The notes beneath the pieces were generated by a model. That model was not told where the DNA came from and did no database searches. It saw nothing but the letters and a program-made list of their open reading frames with translations. The position numbers and the translations under genes were made by a program. 17,588 nt of DNA, taken from contig DFQX01000058.1 of NCBI GenBank assembly GCA_002381155.1, forward strand, positions 787 to 18,374. The letters are read 5' to 3'. The stretch is from Flavobacteriaceae bacterium UBA3478. Its GTDB lineage: Bacteria; Bacteroidota; Bacteroidia; Flavobacteriales; Flavobacteriaceae. Shown here one piece after another: positions 6,954 to 13,962 of the stretch (position 1 is its first letter; each line of letters begins with the position of its first letter).

Positions 6954-8626
6954 GACAGGTTCGATTTAGTATGTTTAACTTTTCCATCTTCTAGTTCAAT
7001 AAGTTCGTGACATCGGTTCGCCCAGTATTCGTTGGCACTGACCACTACTAGCGTCCAAGGTTGGTTAGGATCAGTTAGGTAGTCAATAATTGAAGCGGTT
7101 TCATTCTTGGTGAATTGATCTAGTGGATCTTCTAAGACTAAAACCTTGGGGCGCTTTAAAATGGCCCTTGCAAGTAAAATCTTTTTAGAGATGGTGTAAG
7201 AAATATGTCTTCCCTCTGCTTGAATCTGAGAATCTAGACCTTGAGGCAGCTCTTTAATAAACTCGTCAAGACCAACTGTTTTTGCAACTGTAATTAGTTC
7301 CTTATCGGTAACGTCGGTTCGATCAAAAATGAGATTTTCTCGAAGGCTCCCTTCAAACGGAGTTTGCTCAGAAAGCGACAGGCCTAATTGAGTTCGGTAG
7401 TGGTTGGGTTGTATCGATTTTAAATTTTGATCATCTACAAAAACAGCTCCTGAGGTTGGGGTGCTTACTCCCGCGATTACCCGTAACAAACTGGATTTAC
7501 CAGAGCCTGAAGCCCCTCTAAGTAAATAGGTTTTTCCTGGCTCGAAGGTCAAATCAATCTGATCTAGTATAGGGCGCTCTCGGTCTTTTACATGGTACCC
7601 GACTCCTTTGAGTTCTAATTTGAACGCGGTCGGATAATTCGGGCGTTTCCCTTCTTGAGATTCTAAATCAAAGTCGAGAACCTCACCTAGTTTCTCAATA
7701 GAAGTCAGCATGTCGTAGAGCGTTTCTAGGCTGACTATGAGTTTTTCAACTGAGGCGATCACCAGCAGAATAACGATTTCTGCTGCGACGAATTGTCCAA
7801 TGTTCATTTGCTGATTGAGTACCAGAAGCCCCCCGATCACTAATAAGCCAGCAGTTACAGCAACCTTGAAAGCGATCATCTTGATGTATTGAAACTTAAT
7901 CACTTTGAAGTGGGCTTCACGCGCTCCGAGGTAACCTTCGACCAATTCATCGTTTTTTGTTAAGGCTAAGTCGGTGTTACCCGCCAACTTGAAGCTGATA
8001 ATCGATCGGGCGATTTCTTGAATCCAGTGGGCGACGCGATACTTGTATTTCGATTCGGTAATCGAAGTTTCAAGGCCTCGCTTAACGGTATAACGAAACA
8101 CGAAGAACATGAGACTTAGTAAGAAAATCCCGAAAAAGATGAAAAACGGGTGATAGAACGATAATAGGACGAGTGCAAAAAGAATCTGAATCAAGGCCGT
8201 GGGTACATCGATGAGAATCTTAGATAATCCTTTTTGAAGGGTTAGGGTGTCGAAGAATCGATTCGCTAATTCAGGCGGATATAAATTTCGCAGCTGACTC
8301 ATTCGAATCCTTGGAAAACGATAGCTAAGTTCAAAGCTCGATCGAGTGAAAATACGCTGTTGTAAGGTTTCAATGATTCGCATCTGCATGATTTGTAAGG
8401 CTCCCGCAAAGGATACCCCAATAGTTACTAGAATCACCAAAATGATCCACGAGCTCGATATTTGAGCTCCTTGAATGAGATTGATAATCGCCTGTACCCC
8501 AAGGGGGAGTGAAAGCGAAACCAGCCCTGCGAAAATGGCGTAATAAAAGACCTGATAAATATCTTTTTGCTCGAGTTGAAAGAGTCTAAAAAAGCGCTGC
8601 CATGTAGCTTTAGTATCTATATTCAT
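6947..8626 (-). CDS. ABC exporter (fused membrane and ATPase domains) with a degenerate nucleotide-binding domain
   Basis: A 559-residue half-transporter. The membrane domain spans about 25-300 with roughly six segments. The ATPase domain starts near 335. There is no C39 peptidase domain. Tyr344 fits the A-loop, and Walker A is intact (GASGSGKS, 371-378). Other motifs deviate. The Q-loop region reads LSLSEQTPFEG with Ser/Glu where Gln is expected. The LSGGQ signature position reads ISYTIS (475-480). Walker B plus catalytic Glu reads VLVLEDP (495-501) instead of LxLDEP. The switch His is Ala531 (VVVSANEY). The surrounding framework, such as SLRENL and ILLARAILKRPKVLVLED, is well kept, so this is not a decaying gene. 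It starts in an ATGA overlap with the TetR gene and overlaps the HlyD gene by 7 bp. It probably powers a TetR-controlled tripartite exporter; how well it hydrolyses ATP is open. Confidence 0.9.
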   Translation of the reverse strand: MNIDTKATWQRFFRLFQLEQKDIYQVFYYAIFAGLVSLSLPLGVQAIINLIQGAQISSSWIILVILVTIGVSFAGALQIMQMRIIETLQQRIFTRSSFELSYRFPRIRMSQLRNLYPPELANRFFDTLTLQKGLSKILIDVPTALIQILFALVLLSFYHPFFIFFGIFLLSLMFFVFRYTVKRGLETSITESKYKYRVAHWIQEIARSIISFKLAGNTDLALTKNDELVEGYLGAREAHFKVIKFQYIKMIAFKVAVTAGLLVIGGLLVLNQQMNIGQFVAAEIVILLVIASVEKLIVSLETLYDMLTSIEKLGEVLDFDLESQEGKRPNYPTAFKLELKGVGYHVKDRERPILDQIDLTFEPGKTYLLRGASGSGKSSLLRVIAGVSTPTSGAVFVDDQNLKSIQPNHYRTQLGLSLSEQTPFEGSLRENLIFDRTDVTDKELITVAKTVGLDEFIKELPQGLDSQIQAEGRHISYTISKKILLARAILKRPKVLVLEDPLDQFTKNETASIIDYLTDPNQPWTLVVVSANEYWANRCHELIELEDGKVKHTKSNLSC

Positions 8627-9291
8627 AGTAATGTCTTTTTAACCAGGTCAATCAAAAAGTCTTTTGGGCCTTCTGCTCCCGTATCGGTAACATTTTTAAA
8701 GTGTTCTCTCAAGAAATGCTGATAAAGCGCAGTCTCAACAATGGTACTCGCTAATGTTTTTGGGTGTTTATAATCGGGGGCTACCGCTTCAATCATCTCC
8801 CAAATTCTTGAAACCAGTCGCTTATAACTCTCGAAACTACCTTCTTTATTTTCAAGGTCTACTTGCTTAGTTAGAAATGATTTGGAGTTTTCATTAATCA
8901 TGATCCGGTTAAGAGCAGGCTCATCAACGAATGTGAAATTGGAATCCTCTACAACCTCACGACTGATTATTTCAATAGCACACTCTAATTTTGCTAATGG
9001 GTCTTTTAGACTAAAACTCCCGATCACCACTTGGTATTCTAGCCATCCCCAGTACCAAGAACACAGATACATGAGTAGTTTGTGTTTGTTCTCAAAGTAT
9101 CGATAAATCGAACTTTCGTTAGAGCCAATAGCATCTCCTAATTTTTTAAAAGTGAAGGCCTCGATGCCAATTTCATCAATGAGGCAAATGCTGTGCTCAA
9201 TGATTCGCTTACCTAAATCAGAAGATTCAGGGTCTTTGATATAAACAGAAGACGGAATATTGATTCGAAGATTTGCAAGTAAACGATCCAT
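8623..9291 (-). CDS. TetR/AcrR-family transcriptional regulator
   Basis: A 222-residue repressor-type protein from the ATG at 9291. An in-frame TTG seven codons upstream is rejected because it falls inside the predicted -7 element (9310-9317). The N-terminal DNA-binding domain is clear: RIIEHSICLIDEIGIEAFTFKKLGDAIGSNESSIYRYFENKHKLL (about residues 29-73 here, only its shape being important), with the helix-turn-helix at about 46-68 and the family's Y-R-Y-F-x-N-K ending. The C-terminal ligand-binding part (about 80-222) is unassigned. It is the first gene of the exporter operon and ends in an ATGA overlap with the ABC gene, so it most likely represses itself and the transporter until a ligand binds. 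The perfect palindrome at 9316-9332 in its promoter is the likely operator. The inducer is unknown. Confidence 0.9.
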   Translation of the reverse strand: MDRLLANLRINIPSSVYIKDPESSDLGKRIIEHSICLIDEIGIEAFTFKKLGDAIGSNESSIYRYFENKHKLLMYLCSWYWGWLEYQVVIGSFSLKDPLAKLECAIEIISREVVEDSNFTFVDEPALNRIMINENSKSFLTKQVDLENKEGSFESYKRLVSRIWEMIEAVAPDYKHPKTLASTIVETALYQHFLREHFKNVTDTGAEGPKDFLIDLVKKTLL

Positions 9292-9309
9292 AATTAACAA
9301 TTTACTTTG

Positions 9310-9341
9310 CAAAAGTAATAGTAATACTATTAATTTAGAAA
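9310..9341 (-). promoter_or_regulatory. Promoter of the TetR-exporter operon
   Basis: On the minus strand, TACTTTTG (9317 down to 9310) matches the Bacteroidota -7 consensus TAnnTTTG exactly. A TTTC sequence at 9341-9338, one base off TTTG, lies 20 bp upstream, which is the usual -33 to -7 spacing. Transcription would start near 9303, leaving about 12 bases before the ATG at 9291. Confidence 0.55.
9316..9332. promoter_or_regulatory. 17-bp palindrome, candidate TetR operator
   Basis: TAATAGTAATACTATTA is a perfect inverted repeat with two 8-bp arms (9316-9323 and 9325-9332) around one central base. It sits between the -33 and -7 elements of the minus-strand promoter and touches the -7 box, the classic place for a repressor site. 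Size and symmetry suit a TetR dimer. The sequence is AT-rich, so some chance symmetry is possible, but eight paired positions in exactly this place favour a real operator. Confidence 0.55.
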
Positions 9342-9364
9342 CCTAACTTCGTTTTAACCCATAT

Positions 9365-10174
9365 TTAAGAGAATTGTTGAAGGTCTTGTGCGGAGGTTAA
9401 ATCTGGAAGTTGCTCAAAGACTAGGTGACAATAGACGCTTTTTGGATGCTCTTTTATAGCAATTCTGATCGCCTCTGGTAATTCTTTTTCTCTGCGGGTT
9501 GGATGCACAGGGCAAGCCTGTAGTGCCTTATAGAAGGATTCTCCTTCAACCAAGTTAAGATTCATACTTACTCGTAAGTGCCCTTCCTTGTCATAGAAAT
9601 CTTTGTGTGTATTAATCGGAGGTTTTTCGATAATGCCTTCAACAAAATTATTATCGTCTACTTGAATAAGAGCGAAGGCGGCTATCCTTGACTCATCAAA
9701 CCCGAGGTGCTTCGCCTCATAGGATATGATTGCATGAGGGGTTTCTTGGTGCGTCATTGCTTTTTTAAAGGCATTTTGACTGTAAAGGTTATCCCCATTA
9801 GCGATGATAAAGGAACTCTTTTGAAGCATAGGAAACTGCTCTACGGCTTGATGAACCGCATCTGCCGTTCCTAAAGGCTCTGGTTGGATGGCAAAAGCGA
9901 TGGTTACTGTCGGATATGCATTTTCAAAGCTTTCTCTCCAAAGTAGAAAATCTTGATGGTCAGCGCTAGTAACCACGATTATTCGCTCAACACCTGCAGC
10001 GATCGCCTCGGTGCAAAGCAGGCTTAGAAGGGGAGTTTTTGAACTCCCTAGTTCGATCAGAGATTTGTGTCTTTCTAGAGCCTGTTTTTTACTAGCCTCT
10101 GAGAGATTGGCTTTGTCTAGGCTCTTCTTCATTCTCGAAGAACGCCCACCTGCAAGGATTACTAGGGGTCTCAA
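9365..10174 (-). CDS. Sugar-1-phosphate nucleotidyltransferase-like protein, TTG start
   Basis: A 269-residue protein of the NTP-transferase fold that activates sugar phosphates to NDP-sugars. The N-terminal nucleotide loop reads RPLVILAGGRSSRMKK (2-17). HKSLIEL (36-42) stands where the P-K-x-L-x-x motif usually lies, after an insertion of about 15 residues. PEPLGTADAV (98-107) matches the G-T-A-x-A nucleotide contact, and IIANGDNLY (123-131) gives metal-binding Asp128. The start must be TTG at 10174: an in-frame TAA lies five codons upstream, and the first internal Met (15) is inside the nucleotide loop. The TTG shares TTGA with the stop of the GHMP kinase gene, so translation is coupled. 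The pair suggests a kinase/pyrophosphorylase salvage route. The sugar and nucleotide cannot be decided from sequence alone. Confidence 0.82.
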   Translation of the reverse strand: MRPLVILAGGRSSRMKKSLDKANLSEASKKQALERHKSLIELGSSKTPLLSLLCTEAIAAGVERIIVVTSADHQDFLLWRESFENAYPTVTIAFAIQPEPLGTADAVHQAVEQFPMLQKSSFIIANGDNLYSQNAFKKAMTHQETPHAIISYEAKHLGFDESRIAAFALIQVDDNNFVEGIIEKPPINTHKDFYDKEGHLRVSMNLNLVEGESFYKALQACPVHPTRREKELPEAIRIAIKEHPKSVYCHLVFEQLPDLTSAQDLQQFS

Positions 10175-11223
10175 TGACTCGTGATTTTAATAGGTTCTAC
10201 GAATTTTGCCTTGTGATGTAGTACTGCCTTTATGATCTCAGGATGATTTTCTTTCGGAGCAAGGATGATGAAGCATCCGCCTCCGCCAGACCCCATTACT
10301 TTCACGGCTTGTGCCCCCGCATTTTTCGCTTCATTCATTTGAATGCGCATTAGCTCTGGGGTGTTTTTAATCGCGGTGTCTAAGTAGTATTGATGTCTTT
10401 CTATTAACTGTTCGAGATGGGTTAGGGTTAATTCGTTGCTTGTCGCTTGTTGATAAATGCGGATCGCTTCTTTGGTGAGGAGATGATTTTCTATCGCTGC
10501 CTCGTAATAGGGGAATAGTTGTGCAGAAAGTTTACTGCCTAGCCGTTGTATGTCTTCTGCCTCGGCTAGTTTTAAAGAAAATTGAGGCTCGTACTGTTTT
10601 ACTGTTGCGACGGCTTCGAGGGCATACTCTTTGGCTTTTCCCAATACTCCGAGCGTTGATTTAGACAGTCCTGAATGAGCCAGTAATAAGTCGTTATGAG
10701 GATTTACAAAAGCTTCAGTATATCTGGTTTCAGGTTCGATGAGTCGCAAACCACCGAGAGCGCTACTGTAGTGATCCATGATTCCGCCCGGTTCGTTAAA
10801 AAATTCAACTTCGGCCTGATGCGCCCAATTCGCAATCTGTAAATCACTTGCCTTAGTTTCTGTTGCTTTAAGGATAAATCGTATGAAGGCGACAATCAAC
10901 GCTGAAGAGCTCGATACGCCTGCATTCACTGGGATTTCAGAGTGAATTTTAATGTCGTAACCTGAGCCTAAGGTGATATGGTTCACGTGTAAAACAGAGA
11001 GAGTTGAACAGAGATAATCCCCTTTTTCGACCTGAGTAGGTATTAGATCAATTTGCCTGGTTATTTTGAGATCGCTGAGGTTAAAGTTTAAAACTTCTTG
11101 TCTGTTTGGTTGGGCTTCGATATAAATATATCGATCGATGCTCGCTGCAATTACTGGGAGATTGAGATAGTCTTGATGGTCGCCAAACAAACAAATTCTG
11201 GCGGGAGCTTTAACGCGAATCAT
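10171..11223 (-). CDS. GHMP-family sugar kinase (galactokinase-like)
   Basis: A 350-residue kinase of the GHMP superfamily. KAPARICLFGDHQDYLNLPV (5-24) resembles the galactokinase sugar-recognition motif (R-x-N-x-I-G-E-H-T-D-Y), with Asp15, His16 and Asp18. The ATP-binding motif 2 is PVNAGVSSSSAL (98-109). GGIMDHYSS (146-154) supplies the catalytic Asp150 as in the GIMDQ motif of galactokinases. Motif 3 is GSGGGGCF (311-318). Anomeric sugar kinases producing a sugar 1-phosphate share these features, while mevalonate-pathway kinases lack the H-x-D-Y and IMD patterns. The nucleotidyltransferase gene follows with a 4-bp overlap and would use the sugar 1-phosphate. Candidate substrates are galactose, GalNAc, a uronic acid or another hexose; the sequence does not distinguish these. 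The ATG at 11223 faces the divergent GH109-like gene across 65 bp. Confidence 0.85.
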   Translation of the reverse strand: MIRVKAPARICLFGDHQDYLNLPVIAASIDRYIYIEAQPNRQEVLNFNLSDLKITRQIDLIPTQVEKGDYLCSTLSVLHVNHITLGSGYDIKIHSEIPVNAGVSSSSALIVAFIRFILKATETKASDLQIANWAHQAEVEFFNEPGGIMDHYSSALGGLRLIEPETRYTEAFVNPHNDLLLAHSGLSKSTLGVLGKAKEYALEAVATVKQYEPQFSLKLAEAEDIQRLGSKLSAQLFPYYEAAIENHLLTKEAIRIYQQATSNELTLTHLEQLIERHQYYLDTAIKNTPELMRIQMNEAKNAGAQAVKVMGSGGGGCFIILAPKENHPEIIKAVLHHKAKFVEPIKITSH

Positions 11224-11288
11224 ATCCTAAAAATAGCAGAATCTGCCTGAACTTTTCTATCTTTTATCCTCTCTAAAACCAATCCATA
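11224..11288. promoter_or_regulatory. Divergent intergenic region with a short palindrome
   Basis: This 65-bp spacer separates the minus-strand kinase operon from the plus-strand GH109-like gene and must hold both promoters. GCAGAATCTGC (11236-11246) is a perfect inverted repeat with 5-bp arms and a one-base centre. TATCTTTT (11258-11265, +) and TATTTTTA (11235-11228, -) are one-mismatch relatives of TAnnTTTG. The second lies only 4 bases before the kinase ATG, so it would produce a nearly leaderless message or is not used. Neither has a clear -33 partner. Confidence 0.3.
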
Positions 11289-12674
11289 ATGAATCGAAGA
11301 TCTTTTCTGCAAACTAGTAGTTTGAGCGCCGCCTCTGTAGGAGCGCTTTCTGTTTCTTGTACCGGAGCCTTAGGTAGTTTAACTGAAAGGCCTAGCGATC
11401 AAAAATATATGGGTGATTTTGCAGCCGAGCCCCTTGAAAAGGTTCGCGCGGCATTTATAGGTCTAGGTTATCGCGGAAAAGGTCATCTTGATTTCTTTGC
11501 TACTCTTGAAGGAACCGAGGTGGTGGCATTATCTGATTTATACGAAGATAACATTGAGAAGAGTTTAGAGATCTTAAGTAAAAGCAATAGAGATACAACT
11601 TCAGTAAAGAGCTACTCGGGTAGTGAGGAGGCTTGGTTGCAAATGCTCGAAGAGGTGCGACCTGATGTGGTCTTTATTTCAACGAATTGGACGAATCATG
11701 CTCCCATGTGCATTGAGAGCATGAAAATGGGCGCACATGCCTTTGTTGAGGTTCCCATGGCACTGACTATCGAAGAGTTATGGGATGTGGTGAATACTTC
11801 TGAAAAGACGGGTAAGCATTGCATGATGATGGAGAATGTAAATTACTCTCGCGACGAATTAATGTTTTTAAATATGTGTCGCCAAGGTGCGATCGGGGAA
11901 TTGCTTCATGCAGAAGCGGCCTACATTCATGAGCTCCGTTGGCAGATGGACGAGGTTGAACGTGGAACGGGTTCTTGGCGAACCTATCACTACGCGCATC
12001 GAAATGGGAATTTGTATCCGACACACGGCTTAGGGCCAGTGGCGCAATACATGAACTTGGGTAGGGGAGAGGATCAATTCAAGCGATTGACTTCTTTTTC
12101 AACACCGGCTAGAGGTCGTGAGCTGTATGCCGAGAAAAATTATCCCGCAGACCACAAATGGAATGCCCTTGATTTTAAAGGGGGTGATCTAAACACTTCG
12201 CTGATTAAGACCCACCTCGGACGCACGATTATGGTTCAATGGGATGAGACCTCACCAAGGCCCTATACGCGACACAATTTGATTCAAGGCACTAAGGGTA
12301 TTTTGGTAGGGTTCCCGACAAGAGCAGCTTTTGATGGAGGATTTGAAGGTTTAAGTGAAGACCACCACCGTTGGATTCAAGGAGAGCAGTTGCAGAAATT
12401 ATATGAGAAGTATGACCATCCGTTATACAAACGTTTAAATTCAGCAGCAGCAGGCAGCGGACACGGAGGAATGGACGGCATAATGATGTACCGAATCGTC
12501 GAATGTCTTCAGAAAGGATTACCGCTTGATCAAAACGTTTATGAAGGTGCTCTTTGGAGTAGTGTTACCGAACTGAGTCAACGATCTGTCGCTAGCGATG
12601 GGATGCCTCAAGATTTCGCAGACTTCACCAGAGGAGATTGGAAAACCACTCAGCCGCTGGCTATAATAGATTAA
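11289..12674 (+). CDS. GH109-like exported Gfo/Idh/MocA protein (putative alpha-N-acetylgalactosaminidase)
   Basis: A 461-residue protein with a twin-arginine signal (NRRSFLQ at 2-8, then an Ala/Ser-rich stretch to about 24). Cys24 follows a poor lipobox-like SVS, so lipid attachment is uncertain. The Rossmann fold binds NAD: AAFIGLGYRGKGHL at 54-67. EVP (154-156) replaces the E-K-P of ordinary Gfo/Idh/MocA dehydrogenases. ENVNYSR (182-188), HRNGNLYPTHGLGPVAQY (237-254), LNTSLIKTHLGRTIMVQWD and SPRPYTRHNLIQGTKG are strong marks of glycoside hydrolase family 109. GH109 enzymes cleave alpha-GalNAc glycosides by an NAD-dependent redox-elimination mechanism, and folding with NAD explains Tat export. 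Actual specificity may differ, since many relatives are uncharacterised. Divergent from a sugar kinase/nucleotidyltransferase pair; its 3' end overlaps the GntP gene by 14 bp. Confidence 0.85.
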   Translation: MNRRSFLQTSSLSAASVGALSVSCTGALGSLTERPSDQKYMGDFAAEPLEKVRAAFIGLGYRGKGHLDFFATLEGTEVVALSDLYEDNIEKSLEILSKSNRDTTSVKSYSGSEEAWLQMLEEVRPDVVFISTNWTNHAPMCIESMKMGAHAFVEVPMALTIEELWDVVNTSEKTGKHCMMMENVNYSRDELMFLNMCRQGAIGELLHAEAAYIHELRWQMDEVERGTGSWRTYHYAHRNGNLYPTHGLGPVAQYMNLGRGEDQFKRLTSFSTPARGRELYAEKNYPADHKWNALDFKGGDLNTSLIKTHLGRTIMVQWDETSPRPYTRHNLIQGTKGILVGFPTRAAFDGGFEGLSEDHHRWIQGEQLQKLYEKYDHPLYKRLNSAAAGSGHGGMDGIMMYRIVECLQKGLPLDQNVYEGALWSSVTELSQRSVASDGMPQDFADFTRGDWKTTQPLAIID

Positions 12675-13962
12675 GGGTTGAGGAGATAAAATATCCGGCA
12701 ATTACTATAATGAGACCTGCAATTCCTTGCAGAAGGGTAGCAAAGGTGTGGTAACGATAGGCTTCTTTGACGCTTAGGTTTCCGAACTGAGATACAATCC
12801 AGAAATAAGAATCATTCGCGTGTGACACGGTCATTGAGCCAATTCCAACGGCGATCACCACCCAAGTCTTGCCTAAATCAGAATCTAGCCCCAAGGTCGC
12901 AAGCATAGGGAATACCATGGCCGAAGCAGTAATAATCGCAACAGTCGATGAGCCTTGAGCGCTTTTCAGCAATGCTGCAATCAAGAAGGGAATAAGTAGC
13001 CCCAACTCAGGATACAATAGATGCTCGGCTACAAATTCAGCCACAGGAAGTTTACTAATCACTAACCCTAGAGTGCCGCCCATGGCGGTGATCAATAAAA
13101 TGGGAGCAGCCGTTTGGATTCCTTTATTAACTACTTCACTTAAGAAAAATTTGGTCTTTGTAAATCGACCTAGCCGAAACGAAAGTACCATGCCTACTCC
13201 AAGGGCCAGGGTAGGATCGATCTTGAAGTGATTTGAAAAACTACTAAGCCCTATGAGTAAGAGCGGAATGAAAATCGGCGCAATCGCCAACTTCAACGAG
13301 GGTAATTCCTCTACGTTCTCTTTTTCGGTTTCGGGTAGTTGTATCTCAAGCGAAACTCGTTTTGAAACCCGATGGGCAAAGGCTGCTCCAACGAGCATTA
13401 ATAGAAACGCTACAGAACCTCCCATTATAATCAGTAACCCTAAATCATTTAGTTCTAGGTTTGCTGCCGCTGCAAGAGGCCCAGGAGTGGGTGGTATCAG
13501 CACATGAGTAGCAAATAGACCGGTTGAAAGCGCAATGGTCAGCGCTAAGAGTGGAGTACCTGACTTCTGAGATAAACGCTTGTTTAAAGAGGATAAAATC
13601 ACAAAGGCTGAGTCGCAGAATACTGGAATCGAGACGAGATAACCGATGATTGCCACGGTGTAGGGTAGCGGTAAAAATGAAAGTCTTGAAAGCATTGCGA
13701 CAGCGATTTTCTTGGTCGCTCCTGATTGCTCTAAGGCCACGCCGATGATTGAACCAAAGACGATAAGAAGTCCTATACTTTTTACCGTCTTGCCGAACCC
13801 TTCACTCAAAAGCGAGCCAATTTCTTGAGGGTCGACTCCTGTAGCTAGCGCCAGGAACAAACTCGCAAGCAGCAATACCAAAAAAGCGGGCCACTTCAGT
13901 TTTGAAGTTCCGTAGATAATAAAAGCTAATGCGGCTAACAGTGATAGAATTGCAGTAATCAT
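12661..13962 (-). CDS. GntP-family permease, probable glycerate/gluconate transporter
   Basis: A 433-residue integral membrane protein, strongly hydrophobic throughout, with about 12 segments. It belongs to the GntP family of proton symporters for gluconate and related hydroxy acids. Family features include an early GFGKTVKSIGLLIVFGSIIG region (55-74), VFCDSAFVILSSL (113-125), THVLIPPTPGPLAAA (about 152-166), LKSAQGSSTVAIITASAM (334-351) and SHANDSYFWIVSQF (about 379-392). The P-T-P-G-P and H-x-N-D-S-x-F-W stretches are characteristic. The ATG shares one base with the stop of the glycerate kinase gene (TAATG), so it is the last gene of that operon. That context makes D-glycerate the best guess for substrate, though gluconate or another sugar acid is possible. 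No gluconate kinase is nearby. Confidence 0.88.
   Translation of the reverse strand: MITAILSLLAALAFIIYGTSKLKWPAFLVLLLASLFLALATGVDPQEIGSLLSEGFGKTVKSIGLLIVFGSIIGVALEQSGATKKIAVAMLSRLSFLPLPYTVAIIGYLVSIPVFCDSAFVILSSLNKRLSQKSGTPLLALTIALSTGLFATHVLIPPTPGPLAAAANLELNDLGLLIIMGGSVAFLLMLVGAAFAHRVSKRVSLEIQLPETEKENVEELPSLKLAIAPIFIPLLLIGLSSFSNHFKIDPTLALGVGMVLSFRLGRFTKTKFFLSEVVNKGIQTAAPILLITAMGGTLGLVISKLPVAEFVAEHLLYPELGLLIPFLIAALLKSAQGSSTVAIITASAMVFPMLATLGLDSDLGKTWVVIAVGIGSMTVSHANDSYFWIVSQFGNLSVKEAYRYHTFATLLQGIAGLIIVIAGYFISSTLNLL

Noticed and set aside
8623..8626. The exporter operon as a bacteriocin or peptide exporter
   Set aside because: The ABC protein has no C39 peptidase domain, and no small GG-leader peptide gene was found in the window.
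9292..9312. TTG at 9312 as the start of the TetR gene
   Set aside because: The TTG lies within the predicted -7 promoter element; the ATG at 9291 gives a normal TetR N-terminus.
11767..12024. Open frame of 85 codons on the minus strand
   Set aside because: It is antisense inside the well-conserved GH109-like gene and has no family resemblance; the same applies to the frames at 8882-9106, 10704-10895, 12519-12701, 13253-13507, 16030-16236 and 16100-16363.
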